Assembly: GCA_031256825.1 (NCBI GenBank)
Contig: JAIRPV010000028.1
Coordinates: forward strand, 62,001 to 126,000
Reading direction: 5' to 3'
DNA from: Oscillospiraceae bacterium
GTDB taxonomy: Bacteria > Bacillota > Clostridia > Oscillospirales > Acutalibacteraceae
Length of the DNA: 64,000 nucleotides
In this document: piece by piece, positions 31,728 through 40,212 of the stretch
Numbering within the stretch: the first letter of the stretch is position 1
How the letters are laid out: each line of letters begins with the position of its first letter
The notes under the pieces: model-generated
Databases searched by the model: none
The model's input: the letters and a program-made list of their open reading frames with translations, nothing else
What the model was told of the DNA's origin: nothing
Program-made: the position numbers and the translations under genes

Positions 31728-34118
31728 TCACCGGCCGCCGATTTGCCAAATTCGTTGCGCGTATTCCCCCACCGCGCGATCGGCGGCAAAGCGCCCCGCG
31801 CCCGCGATATTCATCAGGCTCATGCGGTTCCACAGCGCGGCGTCTTTATAAAGCGCGGCGGCGGTTTGCTGCGCAAAGCGGTAATCGGAAAAATCAGCGA
31901 GCACCATAAAGGGATCCCAGTGGATGGTATTCCAGATTTCGCGGAACTCCTTGCCCGCCACGCCCATATTGATGAAATCAATCAGCCGGCGGATTTCAGC
32001 GTTGTTTTGGTAGTATTCCATCGGCACATAATTCGGGCGGAGACGTTCGACTTCTTCTGTGCGCAGGCCAAACAAAAGAATGTTATTTTCGCCCACGGCC
32101 TCGTAGATTTCCACATTCGCGCCGTCGAGCGTGCCCAGCGTTACGGCGCCGCCCAGCATAAGCTTCATGTTGCCGGTGCCGCTGGCCTCTGTGCCCGCCA
32201 GGCTGATCTGTTCGCTGATCTCCGCCGCAGGGGTCAGATCTTCGGCAAGGGTCACGCTGTAGTTTTCCAGAAAGTGCACTTGCAGACGGCCCGCCACGTC
32301 GGGATCGTTGTTGATCAGGTCGCCCAGCGCGACGATAAAGCGGATGATCTGCTTCGCGATAAAATAGCCGGAGGCCGCCTTGGCGGCGAACAGATAGGTG
32401 CGCGGCGTCACCTCGCGGCCGGGGTTCTCTTTGATAGCCAGGTATTCCGCCAGAATCTGGAAGGCGTTCAGGTGCTGCCGCTTATATTCGTGCAGCCGTT
32501 TGATCTGCACGTCAAAGATTGTTTCGGGGTTGAGCTTTATGCCCTGCTGCCGCAGCAAACGCTGCGCGAACGACTGCTTGTTGGCAAGCTTGATGCGCCC
32601 CAGCGCTTCTAGCACCTGAGCGTCTTCGGCAAACGCCCGCAGGCGGGAAAGCTCTTCGCCCTGGAGCACGAATTTTTCGCCAATCAGCTCTTTGATCAGG
32701 CCCGCCAAACGCGGGTTGGCCTGGCAGAGCCAGCGCCTGTGGGCAATGCCGTTTGTTACATTGTCGAACTTTTGCGGGGTAATCGCCGCGAAATCGGCAA
32801 AGAGCGTTTCGCGGATCAATTGGCTGTGCAGGGCGGACACACCGTTGATATGGTGGCAGGCCGCGCAGCACAGGTTCGCCATGCGCACTTTTCCGCCGGA
32901 AATAATCGCTGTGTTCTCCACCTTCCCGGCGTCGTGCGAGGCATCCCAGACCGTCTGACGGAAGCGGTTTGAAATTTCCTGGATGATCTGGTAGATGCGC
33001 GGCAGCAGGCGCTTGACCAGATCCTCCGGCCATTTTTCGAGGGCCTCTGGCATAACGGTGTGGTTTGTATACGCAAAGGTGCGCGTGGTGATGTCCCACG
33101 CCGCATCCCAGCCATAGCCGCACTCATCCAGCAGCAGGCGCATCAGTTCCGGAATGGCCATGGTGGGGTGGGTATCGTTGATATGAATCGCGGCTTTTTC
33201 GGGCAGCGAACGCATGGAGCCATATTGGCTCAGATGGCGAAAGACAATTTCTTGAATGGAAGCCGACACCAGGAAATATTGCTGCCGCAGGCGCAGCGCC
33301 TTGCCCTCCGGATGATCATCCGTGGGATAAAGCCCTTTCGAGATCATCTCGGCCATGGCGTTCTCTTCCACGGAGGCCATATAGTTGCCGCGAATAAAGC
33401 TTTCCATGTCAATGCTCTGTTTTTTGGCGCTCCAAAGGCGCAGCCGGCTGACGCCCTTGCCGTCTTTCCCGGCCACCATCATATCAAAGGGCACCGCCGT
33501 CACCGTTTTTGCGCCTTCGGTGCGCACCTGATGGTAGGTATCCATCCAGTATTCTTCCACATGCCCCTCGAAGCTGACCGTGCGGGCCTGATCTTCGTGT
33601 TCCACCAGCCAGACCTTGCCGCCGGGCAGCCAAAAGTCGGGCAGCTCCGTCTGCCAGCCGTCCACAATCTTTTGCTGAAAAATGCCGAACTCATATAAAA
33701 TACTGTAGCCTGTGGCGGGGATTTCCTGCGTGGCAAGCGCATCGAGATAACACGCCGCCAAACGGCCCAGGCCGCCGTTGCCAAGGCCCGCGTCGGGTTC
33801 GCAGTCATAGAGTTTTTCCAGCTTAACGCCGAAATCTTTCAGCGCGTCTTCCGCCATTTGGGTCAAGTTAAGGTTATACAGCGTATTTTTGAGCGAGCGG
33901 CCCATCAAAAATTCCATGCTCAGGTAATAAACCCGCTTCTTTCCGCGCTGCCGGGCCGAAAATTCGGCGCGTTTTTCGCCCAGCAAATCGCGCAGCAAGC
34001 CGGCCAAGGCTTTGTAATAATGCTCGTCTGTGGCGTCGGTCGGCTGCACCCCCACAAAGCGGCTTAAGCGCTGCACGAGCTGTTCTTTCAGTTCTTTTTT
34101 GTTCTTCGGCGTCGGCAT
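31728..34118 (-). CDS. glgP: glycogen/starch/alpha-glucan phosphorylase
   Basis: GlgP, 796 residues, releases glucose-1-phosphate from the non-reducing ends of alpha-1,4-glucans using PLP. Signatures include VYYLSMEFLMGRSLKNTLYNL, LGNGGLGRLAACYLDA, HINDTHPTMAIPELMRLL, and the PLP-lysine site EASGTGNMKLMLGG with GALTLGTLDGANVE-type continuation. AGGGAATG-like Shine-Dalgarno sequence precedes ATG 34118. It stands alone, without other glycogen genes; an alpha-amylase-family gene lies 10 kb away. Confidence 0.97.
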   Translation of the reverse strand: MPTPKNKKELKEQLVQRLSRFVGVQPTDATDEHYYKALAGLLRDLLGEKRAEFSARQRGKKRVYYLSMEFLMGRSLKNTLYNLNLTQMAEDALKDFGVKLEKLYDCEPDAGLGNGGLGRLAACYLDALATQEIPATGYSILYEFGIFQQKIVDGWQTELPDFWLPGGKVWLVEHEDQARTVSFEGHVEEYWMDTYHQVRTEGAKTVTAVPFDMMVAGKDGKGVSRLRLWSAKKQSIDMESFIRGNYMASVEENAMAEMISKGLYPTDDHPEGKALRLRQQYFLVSASIQEIVFRHLSQYGSMRSLPEKAAIHINDTHPTMAIPELMRLLLDECGYGWDAAWDITTRTFAYTNHTVMPEALEKWPEDLVKRLLPRIYQIIQEISNRFRQTVWDASHDAGKVENTAIISGGKVRMANLCCAACHHINGVSALHSQLIRETLFADFAAITPQKFDNVTNGIAHRRWLCQANPRLAGLIKELIGEKFVLQGEELSRLRAFAEDAQVLEALGRIKLANKQSFAQRLLRQQGIKLNPETIFDVQIKRLHEYKRQHLNAFQILAEYLAIKENPGREVTPRTYLFAAKAASGYFIAKQIIRFIVALGDLINNDPDVAGRLQVHFLENYSVTLAEDLTPAAEISEQISLAGTEASGTGNMKLMLGGAVTLGTLDGANVEIYEAVGENNILLFGLRTEEVERLRPNYVPMEYYQNNAEIRRLIDFINMGVAGKEFREIWNTIHWDPFMVLADFSDYRFAQQTAAALYKDAALWNRMSLMNIAGAGRFAADRAVGEYAQRIWQIGGR

Positions 34119-34245
34119 GATCCATTCCCTTTCTGTTGTTGCATCTGTCTCAAAATATTGGAAAGCAAGGTAGCAAGATACTTATTATAGCACACTATCT
34201 TGCAGAAATCAAGCCCTCCGGGCAACAAAAAAGGAGGAACAGGAA

Positions 34246-34282
34246 CGCCCGCAAACGCTGATTGATCAAGCATTTGCGGACG
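34246..34282 (-). terminator. terminator downstream of tRNA-Leu
   Basis: A 13-bp stem (34246-34258 with 34270-34282, two G-T pairs) and an 11-base loop lie just after the tRNA on the minus strand, followed by TTCCTGTTCCTCCTTTTTTG. Confidence 0.75.
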
Positions 34283-34290
34283 AAAATTTT

Positions 34291-34377
34291 TGGTGCCGGA
34301 AGCGGGGGTCGAACCCGCACGGTGTTGCCACCACTGGATTTTGAGTCCAGCACGTCTGCCAATTCCATCATTCCGGC
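34291..34377 (-). tRNA. tRNA-Leu, anticodon CAA
   Basis: The minus strand folds with a 7-bp acceptor (GCCGGAA with TTCCGGC), an anticodon stem CTGGA/TCCAG around the loop CTCAAAA giving anticodon CAA (reads UUG), a long class II variable arm (GGTGGCAACACC), the T arm with GGTTCGACC, and an encoded 3' CCA. It has its own promoter region and terminator. Confidence 0.96.
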
Positions 34378-34475
34378 GATTGTGTTTTCACGTCCTGCTC
34401 CCCAAGGCGCGGCGGAGCCATTGATGAACCGACTGGAACCCGCGCGGCTGCTGTTGCATCGCGCTGGCTGTTCTT

Positions 34476-34504
34476 AGTATAACACATCTGAGCCGAAAAT
34501 GCAA
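34476..34504 (-). promoter_or_regulatory. promoter of tRNA-Leu (proximal copy)
   Basis: On the minus strand TTGCAT (34499-34504) and TATACT (34476-34481) are 17 bases apart, about 100 bases before the tRNA. It lies in the first unit of the tandem duplication. Confidence 0.8.
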
Positions 34505-34733
34505 GCACTTTTTTAATCAAGCGCTCAAACGCGGGCGCGCCCCTGTCTCCTGCTTCCTGTCCCCTGCCTCCTCAAGCGATCGCCGTTTGGCCGACGGCGA
34601 CGTCGTATAACACATCTGAGCCGAAAATGCAAGCACTTTTTTAATCAAAACGCTCAAATGCGGACGCGCCCCTGCCTCCTGCTTCCTGTCCCCTGCCTCC
34701 TCAAGCGATCGCCGTTTGGCCGACGGCGACATC
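34477..34733. repeat. 128-bp tandem duplication
   Basis: Unit 1 (34477-34604) and unit 2 (34605-34733) are nearly identical, with a handful of substitutions and one extra A. On the minus strand each unit carries the coding end DVAVGQTAIA and stop of the gene at 34701-35429, a purine-rich stretch, and the TTGCAT/TATAC promoter. The C-terminus and the tRNA-Leu promoter were thus copied together. Confidence 0.97.
34604..34632 (-). promoter_or_regulatory. duplicated tRNA-Leu promoter (distal copy)
   Basis: The second unit repeats TTGCAT (34627-34632) with the same 17-base spacer, but the -10 hexamer is TATACG (34604-34609), one base weaker than the proximal TATACT. It may be a weaker or inactive promoter. 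Confidence 0.5.
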
Positions 34734-35429
34734 AATTCCTGTTGGCTGACGGATAGAGCCAACGCGGTAATAGGTTCCGCCGCTGCCGTCGTCCACCTCA
34801 AAGAGCGTGATCACCATCGTTTTCGATGGTTTCGGCGGAAGCACCCGGCGGCCCCGCTCATCCATCTCGAAGTCGTTGAAATACAGATAGTCCACGATCA
34901 GCTCAATTTGGCTGCCGGTTTTTTTTGCGGGCATGCGCACGCTGGGCGTATATAGCTCAAACGAACCGGTGGCCGGGATCAGATAGACCTCCCGCGCCTG
35001 ATCGTAGGTGAACTCCATCTCGCCCACTTCCAGCGTGGCGTGCCGCGGCGGCAGCGCGCCAAACAGCCGCTGATACCTGTTTTCAACCTGTTTACGGGTG
35101 ACGATCATGCTGCCGTTGTCGTCATAAGCGATGTCTTCCGGCTTGTTGCTGTCGTCGCGCAGAATAGACCAAAGCGCAATGCTCAGCAGCTGCGGCACGT
35201 TTTTATCCGGCATGCTTTCCACGGAATCGAACGGATCGGGGTCGAATACGATGATGCTCGACAGGAATTTTTCGTATTCCAGTTTATCTTTCGGGTTTTC
35301 CCGGATATCCTGCACCCCGTTGGCCGCCATGCGCCCAAGCGCCACCAGCCCCACCACAGCCAACGCCACCAGCGCCATGCCCAGCGGGAATGCCCACCGG
35401 TGCGTGCGCCGCCTTCTCAGCTCCGCCAT
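34701..35429 (-). CDS. membrane-anchored protein of unknown function
   Basis: A 242-residue protein with a basic N-terminus (MAELRRRRTHR), one membrane segment (FPLGMALVALAVVGLVALG) and an extracytoplasmic remainder without a domain I recognise (FDPDPFDSVESMPDKNVPQLL, FTYDQAREVYLIPATGSFELYTPS, a YYRVGSIRQPTG end). ATG 35429 follows AGGAGG by 8 bases. It is 55 bases downstream of proA and may be the last gene of that transcript. Its final ten codons lie in the tandem duplication, so the stop and downstream tRNA promoter exist twice. Confidence 0.7.
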   Translation of the reverse strand: MAELRRRRTHRWAFPLGMALVALAVVGLVALGRMAANGVQDIRENPKDKLEYEKFLSSIIVFDPDPFDSVESMPDKNVPQLLSIALWSILRDDSNKPEDIAYDDNGSMIVTRKQVENRYQRLFGALPPRHATLEVGEMEFTYDQAREVYLIPATGSFELYTPSVRMPAKKTGSQIELIVDYLYFNDFEMDERGRRVLPPKPSKTMVITLFEVDDGSGGTYYRVGSIRQPTGIDVAVGQTAIA

Positions 35430-35484
35430 AAGATAATCCTCCTGTTTTTGTGAGATTCGTTTGCCCGCGCGGCCCCGCGCGCCC

Positions 35485-36714
35485 TTACGTCCTGATCTGC
35501 CCGTTCCCATAAATCAAATATTTGCAGCTGGTCAAATGCCCCAGCCCCAGCGGGCCCCGGGCGTGCAGTTTTTGCGTCGCGATGCCGATTTCCGCGCCCA
35601 GCCCAAACTCGCCCCCGTCGGTGAACCGCGTGGACGCGTTCACATAGACCGCCGCCGCATCCACTTCATCCAGGAATTTTTGCGCGGCGGAGTAGCTGTT
35701 GGTGACGATGACTTCGCTGTGCTTCGTGCTGTACCGCGCGATATGCGCCAGCGCCCCGTCAAGATCCGGCACAACGCGCACCGCCAAAATCAGATCGCCG
35801 TATTCCGCGGCCCAGTCCTCCTGCGTGGCGGGCGTGCCGCCAATGACAGCGCGCGCTGTTTCGTCGCAGCGCAGTTCCACGCTTTGCAATTTTTGTTGCA
35901 GCAGCGGGAGGAATGCCGCCGCGATCTCTTCGTGCACCAGCAGCGTTTCCAGCGCGTTGCAGACCGATGGCCGGCTGCACTTGGCGTTTTCAACAATATC
36001 CAGGGCCATGCCGAAGTCTGCGGCTTTGTCAATATACGCGTGGCATACCCCCGCGCCCGTTTCAATCACCGGCACGGCGGCGTTGCTGACCACGCTGCGG
36101 ATCAACCCCGCGCCGCCCCGGGGGATCAGCACATCCACAAATTCTCTGGCCCGCATGAGCGCCGTGGCGCTTTCGCGCGACGTATCTTCCACCAGCTGCA
36201 CGCAGTCGGCAGGCAAACCGGTTTTTGCTATCGCTTCGCGCAGGGCGCGGGCAATTGCCGCGTTGGAACAGATGGCCTCTTTGCCGCCGCGCAATATCAC
36301 CGCGTTGGCGCTCTTCAGGCAAAGCGCCGCCGCGTCGGCTGTTACATTGGGCCGCGCTTCGTAGATCATCCCGATGACCCCCAGCGGCACGCTGACGCGC
36401 TGAATCCGCAGGCCGTTGGGCCGCGCCTGCCCATCCAGCACCCGCCCGATGGGATCCGGCTCGCGCCGCACGGCCCATATCCCCTTTCGCATGCCCTCCA
36501 GCCGTTCCGGCGTCAGCCGCAGCCTGTCTTGCAGCGATTGCGAGAGGCCCGCCGCGTTGGTCAAATCCCGCTCATTGGCCGCAAGAATTTCGTCTTCCCG
36601 CGCCGCCAGCGCTTCCGCCATGGCGTCCAGCGCAGCGTCGCGCTGCCCGCCGCTGCTTGTGGCCAGCGCCCGCACGGCCTGTTTGGCGCGCTGCCCCAGC
36701 TGATTAATTTCCAC
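35485..36714 (-). CDS. proA: glutamate-5-semialdehyde dehydrogenase (gamma-glutamyl phosphate reductase)
   Basis: ProA, 409 residues, reduces gamma-glutamyl phosphate to glutamate-5-semialdehyde with NADPH, the second step of proline synthesis. Seen are GVIGMIYEARPNVTADAAALCLKSANAVILRGGKEA, the catalytic Cys in RPSVCNALETLLVH, and the C-terminal STRFTDGGEFGLGAEIGIATQKLHARGP. GTG 36714 is used with GGAGGGG upstream, and it overlaps the proB stop by 11 bases, implying coupled translation. Confidence 0.97.
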   Translation of the reverse strand: MEINQLGQRAKQAVRALATSSGGQRDAALDAMAEALAAREDEILAANERDLTNAAGLSQSLQDRLRLTPERLEGMRKGIWAVRREPDPIGRVLDGQARPNGLRIQRVSVPLGVIGMIYEARPNVTADAAALCLKSANAVILRGGKEAICSNAAIARALREAIAKTGLPADCVQLVEDTSRESATALMRAREFVDVLIPRGGAGLIRSVVSNAAVPVIETGAGVCHAYIDKAADFGMALDIVENAKCSRPSVCNALETLLVHEEIAAAFLPLLQQKLQSVELRCDETARAVIGGTPATQEDWAAEYGDLILAVRVVPDLDGALAHIARYSTKHSEVIVTNSYSAAQKFLDEVDAAAVYVNASTRFTDGGEFGLGAEIGIATQKLHARGPLGLGHLTSCKYLIYGNGQIRT

Positions 36715-37537
36715 CGAACCCCTCCTGTTCTTTGCCTTGCGTCTGCTGCCGCCGGAACCAGGTTCCCACCTGCCGCCCATCCATGAGCTGATACAAATTT
36801 TCCGGCATGCCGCCGTTCATAATGACCGCGTCGATCCCCGCTTCCGTAGCCACTTTCGCGGCTTCCAGCTTGGTGATCATGCCGCCTGTGCCGCGGCTGC
36901 CGCGGCTTTTTCCGCCCAGCGCCAATATGTCTTCCGTTACGCGCGGCACAACAGGGACCAGCATCGCGCGTTCGTCGTCCATGGGGTTGGCCGTATACAG
37001 GCCGTCGGTGTCGGTGAAAAAAATGAGCGCGTCGGCGCCAATCAACCGCGCCACCAGGGCGGAAAGGTTGTCGTTGTCGCCAATGTGCAGGCCCTCCAGT
37101 TCGTCGGTCGAAACGCTGTCGTTCTCGTTAACAATGGGAACGGCCCCCATTTCCAGCAACTTCGAGAACGTGTTGAGCAGGTTCTGCCGCCGCGTTTTTT
37201 GCGTAAAATCGCCACAGGTAAGCAGCAGCTGCCCCACCGTGATACCGAACTCGCCGAAATATTTGTCGTAGAGAAACATCAGCTCGCCTTGCCCAACGGC
37301 GGCGGCCGCCTGCCTTTGCGAAATTTCGCGGGGGCGCTGCCGCAGCGCCAGCTTATTCATTCCCAGCGCAAGCGCCCCGGAGCTAACCAGCACCACTTCG
37401 CGCCCGCTGTTATGCAGATCGCTGAGAACAGCCGCCAGCCGCCCCACAATGCGCAGGTTTGTTTTGCCCGTGCCGTGCGTCAGCGTTGATGTTCCCACCT
37501 TCACCACGATTCGTTTTGCTTCTTTGAGCTGGTTCAT
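36704..37537 (-). CDS. proB: glutamate 5-kinase, short form without PUA domain
   Basis: ProB, 277 residues, phosphorylates glutamate to start proline synthesis. The amino-acid-kinase fold shows IVVKVGTSTLT, VLVSSGALALGMNKL, PIVNENDSVS, FFTDTDGLYTANP and GSRGTGGMITKLEAAKVA. It lacks the C-terminal PUA domain found in enteric ProB (about 367 residues), as in several Gram-positive enzymes. GGAGG precedes the ATG by 7 bases. It overlaps proA and lies 34 bases after the M16 peptidase gene. Confidence 0.97.
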   Translation of the reverse strand: MNQLKEAKRIVVKVGTSTLTHGTGKTNLRIVGRLAAVLSDLHNSGREVVLVSSGALALGMNKLALRQRPREISQRQAAAAVGQGELMFLYDKYFGEFGITVGQLLLTCGDFTQKTRRQNLLNTFSKLLEMGAVPIVNENDSVSTDELEGLHIGDNDNLSALVARLIGADALIFFTDTDGLYTANPMDDERAMLVPVVPRVTEDILALGGKSRGSRGTGGMITKLEAAKVATEAGIDAVIMNGGMPENLYQLMDGRQVGTWFRRQQTQGKEQEGFGGN

Positions 37538-37571
37538 GCCGTTTCCTCCCGCGATTCGCTTCTTTCCTTCG

Positions 37572-38840
37572 TTACCCTTCCAGCAGCCCCTTCAGCTCCC
37601 GCTGCGCTTTTTTGCCGCACTTCCCCAGCACGCAAAGCGAAAACTTTTTTTGGTCCATGATATCCCGCGCATAGGCGCGGATCTCGTCGAGCGTAACCGC
37701 GCGGTAGGCCGCAATGCTTTCTTGCGCCGGTATGTCTTTCCCCAGCAGCAGCACATTGCTTGCCGCGCACGAGGCGCGCGCCGCATTGGACTCCAGGCTC
37801 ATGACCAGACCGGCGGCGGCCTGTTCCTGCGCGCGCCGAAGCTCCCCCGCCGTCACTTCATCGGGGAACGCACGCAGCACCTTCAGCGCTTCGGCCAGCG
37901 CGCCGATCTGCTCTTTTGCGCTAAGGCCCATGGAAATGCCGGAAATGCCCTCCCGGCAGTGATGTACGTTGAAATACTCAACAGAATAGACCAACCCCAG
38001 CTCTTCGCGCAGCCGCTGAAACAGCCGCGACGAAGTGCTGCCGCCCAGCATCGTGCTCAGCAGCGCCGCCTGATAGCGCTGCGGGGCATTCAGCGCGCAG
38101 CCGGGGAACCCCAGAACAATCTGGTTTTGCTCAATGCTTTTTGGATGAAACGAAATCCCCGGCGTATATACCGCCGGTTCGCCCCGATCGAACGGCGCCG
38201 CGTCCCCTGTTCCCCGCCCAAACAGCTCTTCCGCCCGCGCACGCACCTGTGGCGCGTCGAAGATTCCGCAAATAGAAAGCACCATCCGCCCGGGCGTATA
38301 AAACTGCCGCGCGTGCGCCCGCAAATCTTCTGCCGTCATGGCCTCCAGCGTTTTGCGCGTGCCCAAAATATTTTTCCCCAGCATGTGCCCGGGCCATATC
38401 ATTTCGTAAAACAGATCGAAGACGCGGTCTTCCGGGCTGTCTTCATACATTGCAATCTCTTCGGCCACAACGCCTTTTTCGGTCTGCAACTCTTCCTGCG
38501 CCAGCCTGCTGCAAAAGATCATGTCCGCCAGCAGCTCCAGCATAGCAAAAAGATGTTCCGGCAGCGTCCGGATATAAAAGCAGGTATATTCCTTGCAGGT
38601 ATAGGCGTTGAGATTTGCGCCCAGGTCGTCGGCGGCCTCGGCCAGCTCCCGCGCCGTGCGCTCTTGCGTGCCCTTAAACAGCATATGCTCCATCATATGG
38701 GAAATGCCGCCCAGCTCCAGCCTTTCGTACCGCGGGCCGGACAGCACGCACAAATTCACCGCGCAGCTGCGCGCGCCGGGCATTTCGTCCAGCAGCAGCC
38801 GCAGGCCGTTCGGCAAAAGCAGGGGTTCGGTGTTCGTCAT
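37572..38840 (-). CDS. M16 family zinc peptidase
   Basis: A 422-residue insulinase-family peptidase. The inverted zinc motif HMMEH (HxxEH) is near residue 48, with the distal Glu in the ELQTEKGVVAEEIAMYEDSP segment; the inactive-half signature LGGSTSSRLFQRLREELGLVYS follows. It is the single-gene, processing-peptidase-like type common in Firmicutes (PqqL/YmxG/AlbF-like). No signal peptide is seen, so a cytoplasmic role is likely. GGAG is 8 bases before the ATG. Confidence 0.93.
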   Translation of the reverse strand: MTNTEPLLLPNGLRLLLDEMPGARSCAVNLCVLSGPRYERLELGGISHMMEHMLFKGTQERTARELAEAADDLGANLNAYTCKEYTCFYIRTLPEHLFAMLELLADMIFCSRLAQEELQTEKGVVAEEIAMYEDSPEDRVFDLFYEMIWPGHMLGKNILGTRKTLEAMTAEDLRAHARQFYTPGRMVLSICGIFDAPQVRARAEELFGRGTGDAAPFDRGEPAVYTPGISFHPKSIEQNQIVLGFPGCALNAPQRYQAALLSTMLGGSTSSRLFQRLREELGLVYSVEYFNVHHCREGISGISMGLSAKEQIGALAEALKVLRAFPDEVTAGELRRAQEQAAAGLVMSLESNAARASCAASNVLLLGKDIPAQESIAAYRAVTLDEIRAYARDIMDQKKFSLCVLGKCGKKAQRELKGLLEG

Positions 38841-38854
38841 GGGAGCTTCTCCGT

Positions 38855-39271
38855 CTATGGATCCTGCGCCGGATCACAAAAAATAAATTCCATAGTTCCA
38901 AATGTCAGCCTTTGCCCGTGTTCCAGCGGCGCGCGGTGTTCCAGCGGCCGCCCGTCGATCTTCGTGCCGCCGTGGGAGCCTGTGTCGAACAACACCCAGC
39001 CTTCGCGGCGCTTTGCAATCACGGCATGGTAGCGCGACACGGTTGGCAAGTTCAGCACAACGTCGCATTGAGGGGAGCGCCCCACGGCGTTCTCGTGCCG
39101 CTGGAGCGGCAGTTTATCGCGGTGGACAACGCTGAGCAAATAGGCCTCCTGCGGAACAAACGTCCGCCGCCGCGCCATATGCGCCGCGCACGCGCCAAAA
39201 ATCAGCAGCGCCAGGCCCGCCAGCGCGTACCGCGCCAACGGCAGCAGGCCTTCTAAAATTCCGTCTGTCAT
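38855..39271 (-). CDS. membrane-anchored FHA domain protein
   Basis: A 138-residue protein with an N-terminal membrane segment (YALAGLALLIFGACAAHM) and a C-terminal FHA domain that would bind phosphothreonine peptides. FHA marks are AVGRSPQCDVVLNLPTVSRYHAVI and LFDTGSHGGTKIDGR, with Arg and Ser of the GR...S..H pattern present. ATG 39271 has GGTG 7 bases upstream. Such small FHA proteins usually sit with FtsW, a class B PBP and a Ser/Thr kinase; here it sits between folK and an M16 peptidase, and no kinase is in the window. Confidence 0.9.
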   Translation of the reverse strand: MTDGILEGLLPLARYALAGLALLIFGACAAHMARRRTFVPQEAYLLSVVHRDKLPLQRHENAVGRSPQCDVVLNLPTVSRYHAVIAKRREGWVLFDTGSHGGTKIDGRPLEHRAPLEHGQRLTFGTMEFIFCDPAQDP

Positions 39272-39303
39272 ACATATCACCAATTCTCTGCTTTTCCCGT
39301 TTG

Positions 39304-39801
39304 TTATTCCATCGCGATTCGCTGTTCCAGCTTCCGCACGCCCGAACCATCCACCTCTTTGATATATGGCTCAAAGAAAATGCCCGGCGCGCGGCCGCTG
39401 GGATAAAGTTCTTTCAGCGGCAGCAGCACGAACGCGCGCTGCAACAGGCGCGGATGCGGCAGGCTCAGTTCAAAGCTTTCGCTCTTTACGCCCTCATACA
39501 GCAGCAGATCCAGGTCGATCACCCGCGCGGCGTTGCGCGCGGCACGCACCCGGCCCAGCGCCGCCTCAATACCAAGGCAGGCCCCCAGCAGCGCCATGGG
39601 TGACATGGACACATCCACTTTCACGCACATATTGTGATAGTCTTCCTGCGCGCCGGGCGCTTCCACCGGGCTGCTTTCGTAAATGGACGAAATCCCGGTT
39701 ACCTGAACGCCGGGCAAACGGCTTACCGCTTGCAGCGCCCGCAGCAAATTCGCGTTTTTCTCCCCTAGGTTGCTTCCAAACCCTATGACCGCTTCGCTCA
39801 T
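39304..39801 (-). CDS. folK: 6-hydroxymethyl-7,8-dihydropterin pyrophosphokinase
   Basis: FolK, 165 residues, transfers pyrophosphate from ATP to hydroxymethyl-dihydropterin in folate synthesis. Signatures: IGFGSNLGEKNANL at the N-terminus, SSIYESSPV, and the RVIDLDLLLYEG motif with LPHPRLLQRAFVLLPL. Its ATG overlaps the folB stop (ATGA), showing close coupling. Confidence 0.97.
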   Translation of the reverse strand: MSEAVIGFGSNLGEKNANLLRALQAVSRLPGVQVTGISSIYESSPVEAPGAQEDYHNMCVKVDVSMSPMALLGACLGIEAALGRVRAARNAARVIDLDLLLYEGVKSESFELSLPHPRLLQRAFVLLPLKELYPSGRAPGIFFEPYIKEVDGSGVRKLEQRIAME

Positions 39802-40169
39802 GATCTTTCTCCTCTATCGCAAGTGATTTCAAACAAAATATCTTCCGCCGGCAATTGGATCGGCGCATCCGGCTTGTGCACCCGCACGGTGATTTGCTCC
39901 ACTTGCGGGAATTGCGCAAGCACTGCCTGGGCGGTGCGCCAGGCCGCGTGTTCGATCAGGTTGCAAGGCGGGTTCAGGAACGCGGCGGCGGCGGCCTTGA
40001 GCGCTTTGGCATAGTTCACCGTATCGGCCAAATCGTCGCTCCGGCAGGCGGCTATCGCATGGAAACGCAGCTCCAGATCCAGCAGGAACATCTGCCCGTC
40101 GCGGCGCTCTTCCGGGTTGCAGCCGTGATACGCGAACAATTCGAGGCCCCGCACCATAATCCGTTCCAT
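39798..40169 (-). CDS. folB: dihydroneopterin aldolase
   Basis: FolB, 123 residues, splits dihydroneopterin to hydroxymethyl-dihydropterin and glycolaldehyde. Family marks: MVRGLELFAYHGCNPEER, DTVNYAKALKAA, LIEHAAWRTAQAVL (catalytic Glu region) and VRVHKPDAPI with the catalytic Lys. GGAGCGCAGG lies before the ATG. It sits between folP and folK. Confidence 0.96.
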   Translation of the reverse strand: MERIMVRGLELFAYHGCNPEERRDGQMFLLDLELRFHAIAACRSDDLADTVNYAKALKAAAAAFLNPPCNLIEHAAWRTAQAVLAQFPQVEQITVRVHKPDAPIQLPAEDILFEITCDRGERS

Positions 40170-40212
40170 CCTGCGCTCCTTCTATTTTACCTGTTTTTTA
40201 CGCAAAAGTCAA

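Noticed and set aside
34517-34801. 94-codon minus-strand ORF with an internal repeat
   Set aside because: The repeat in its translation simply reflects the 128-bp DNA duplication, and it lies out of frame over the real gene end.
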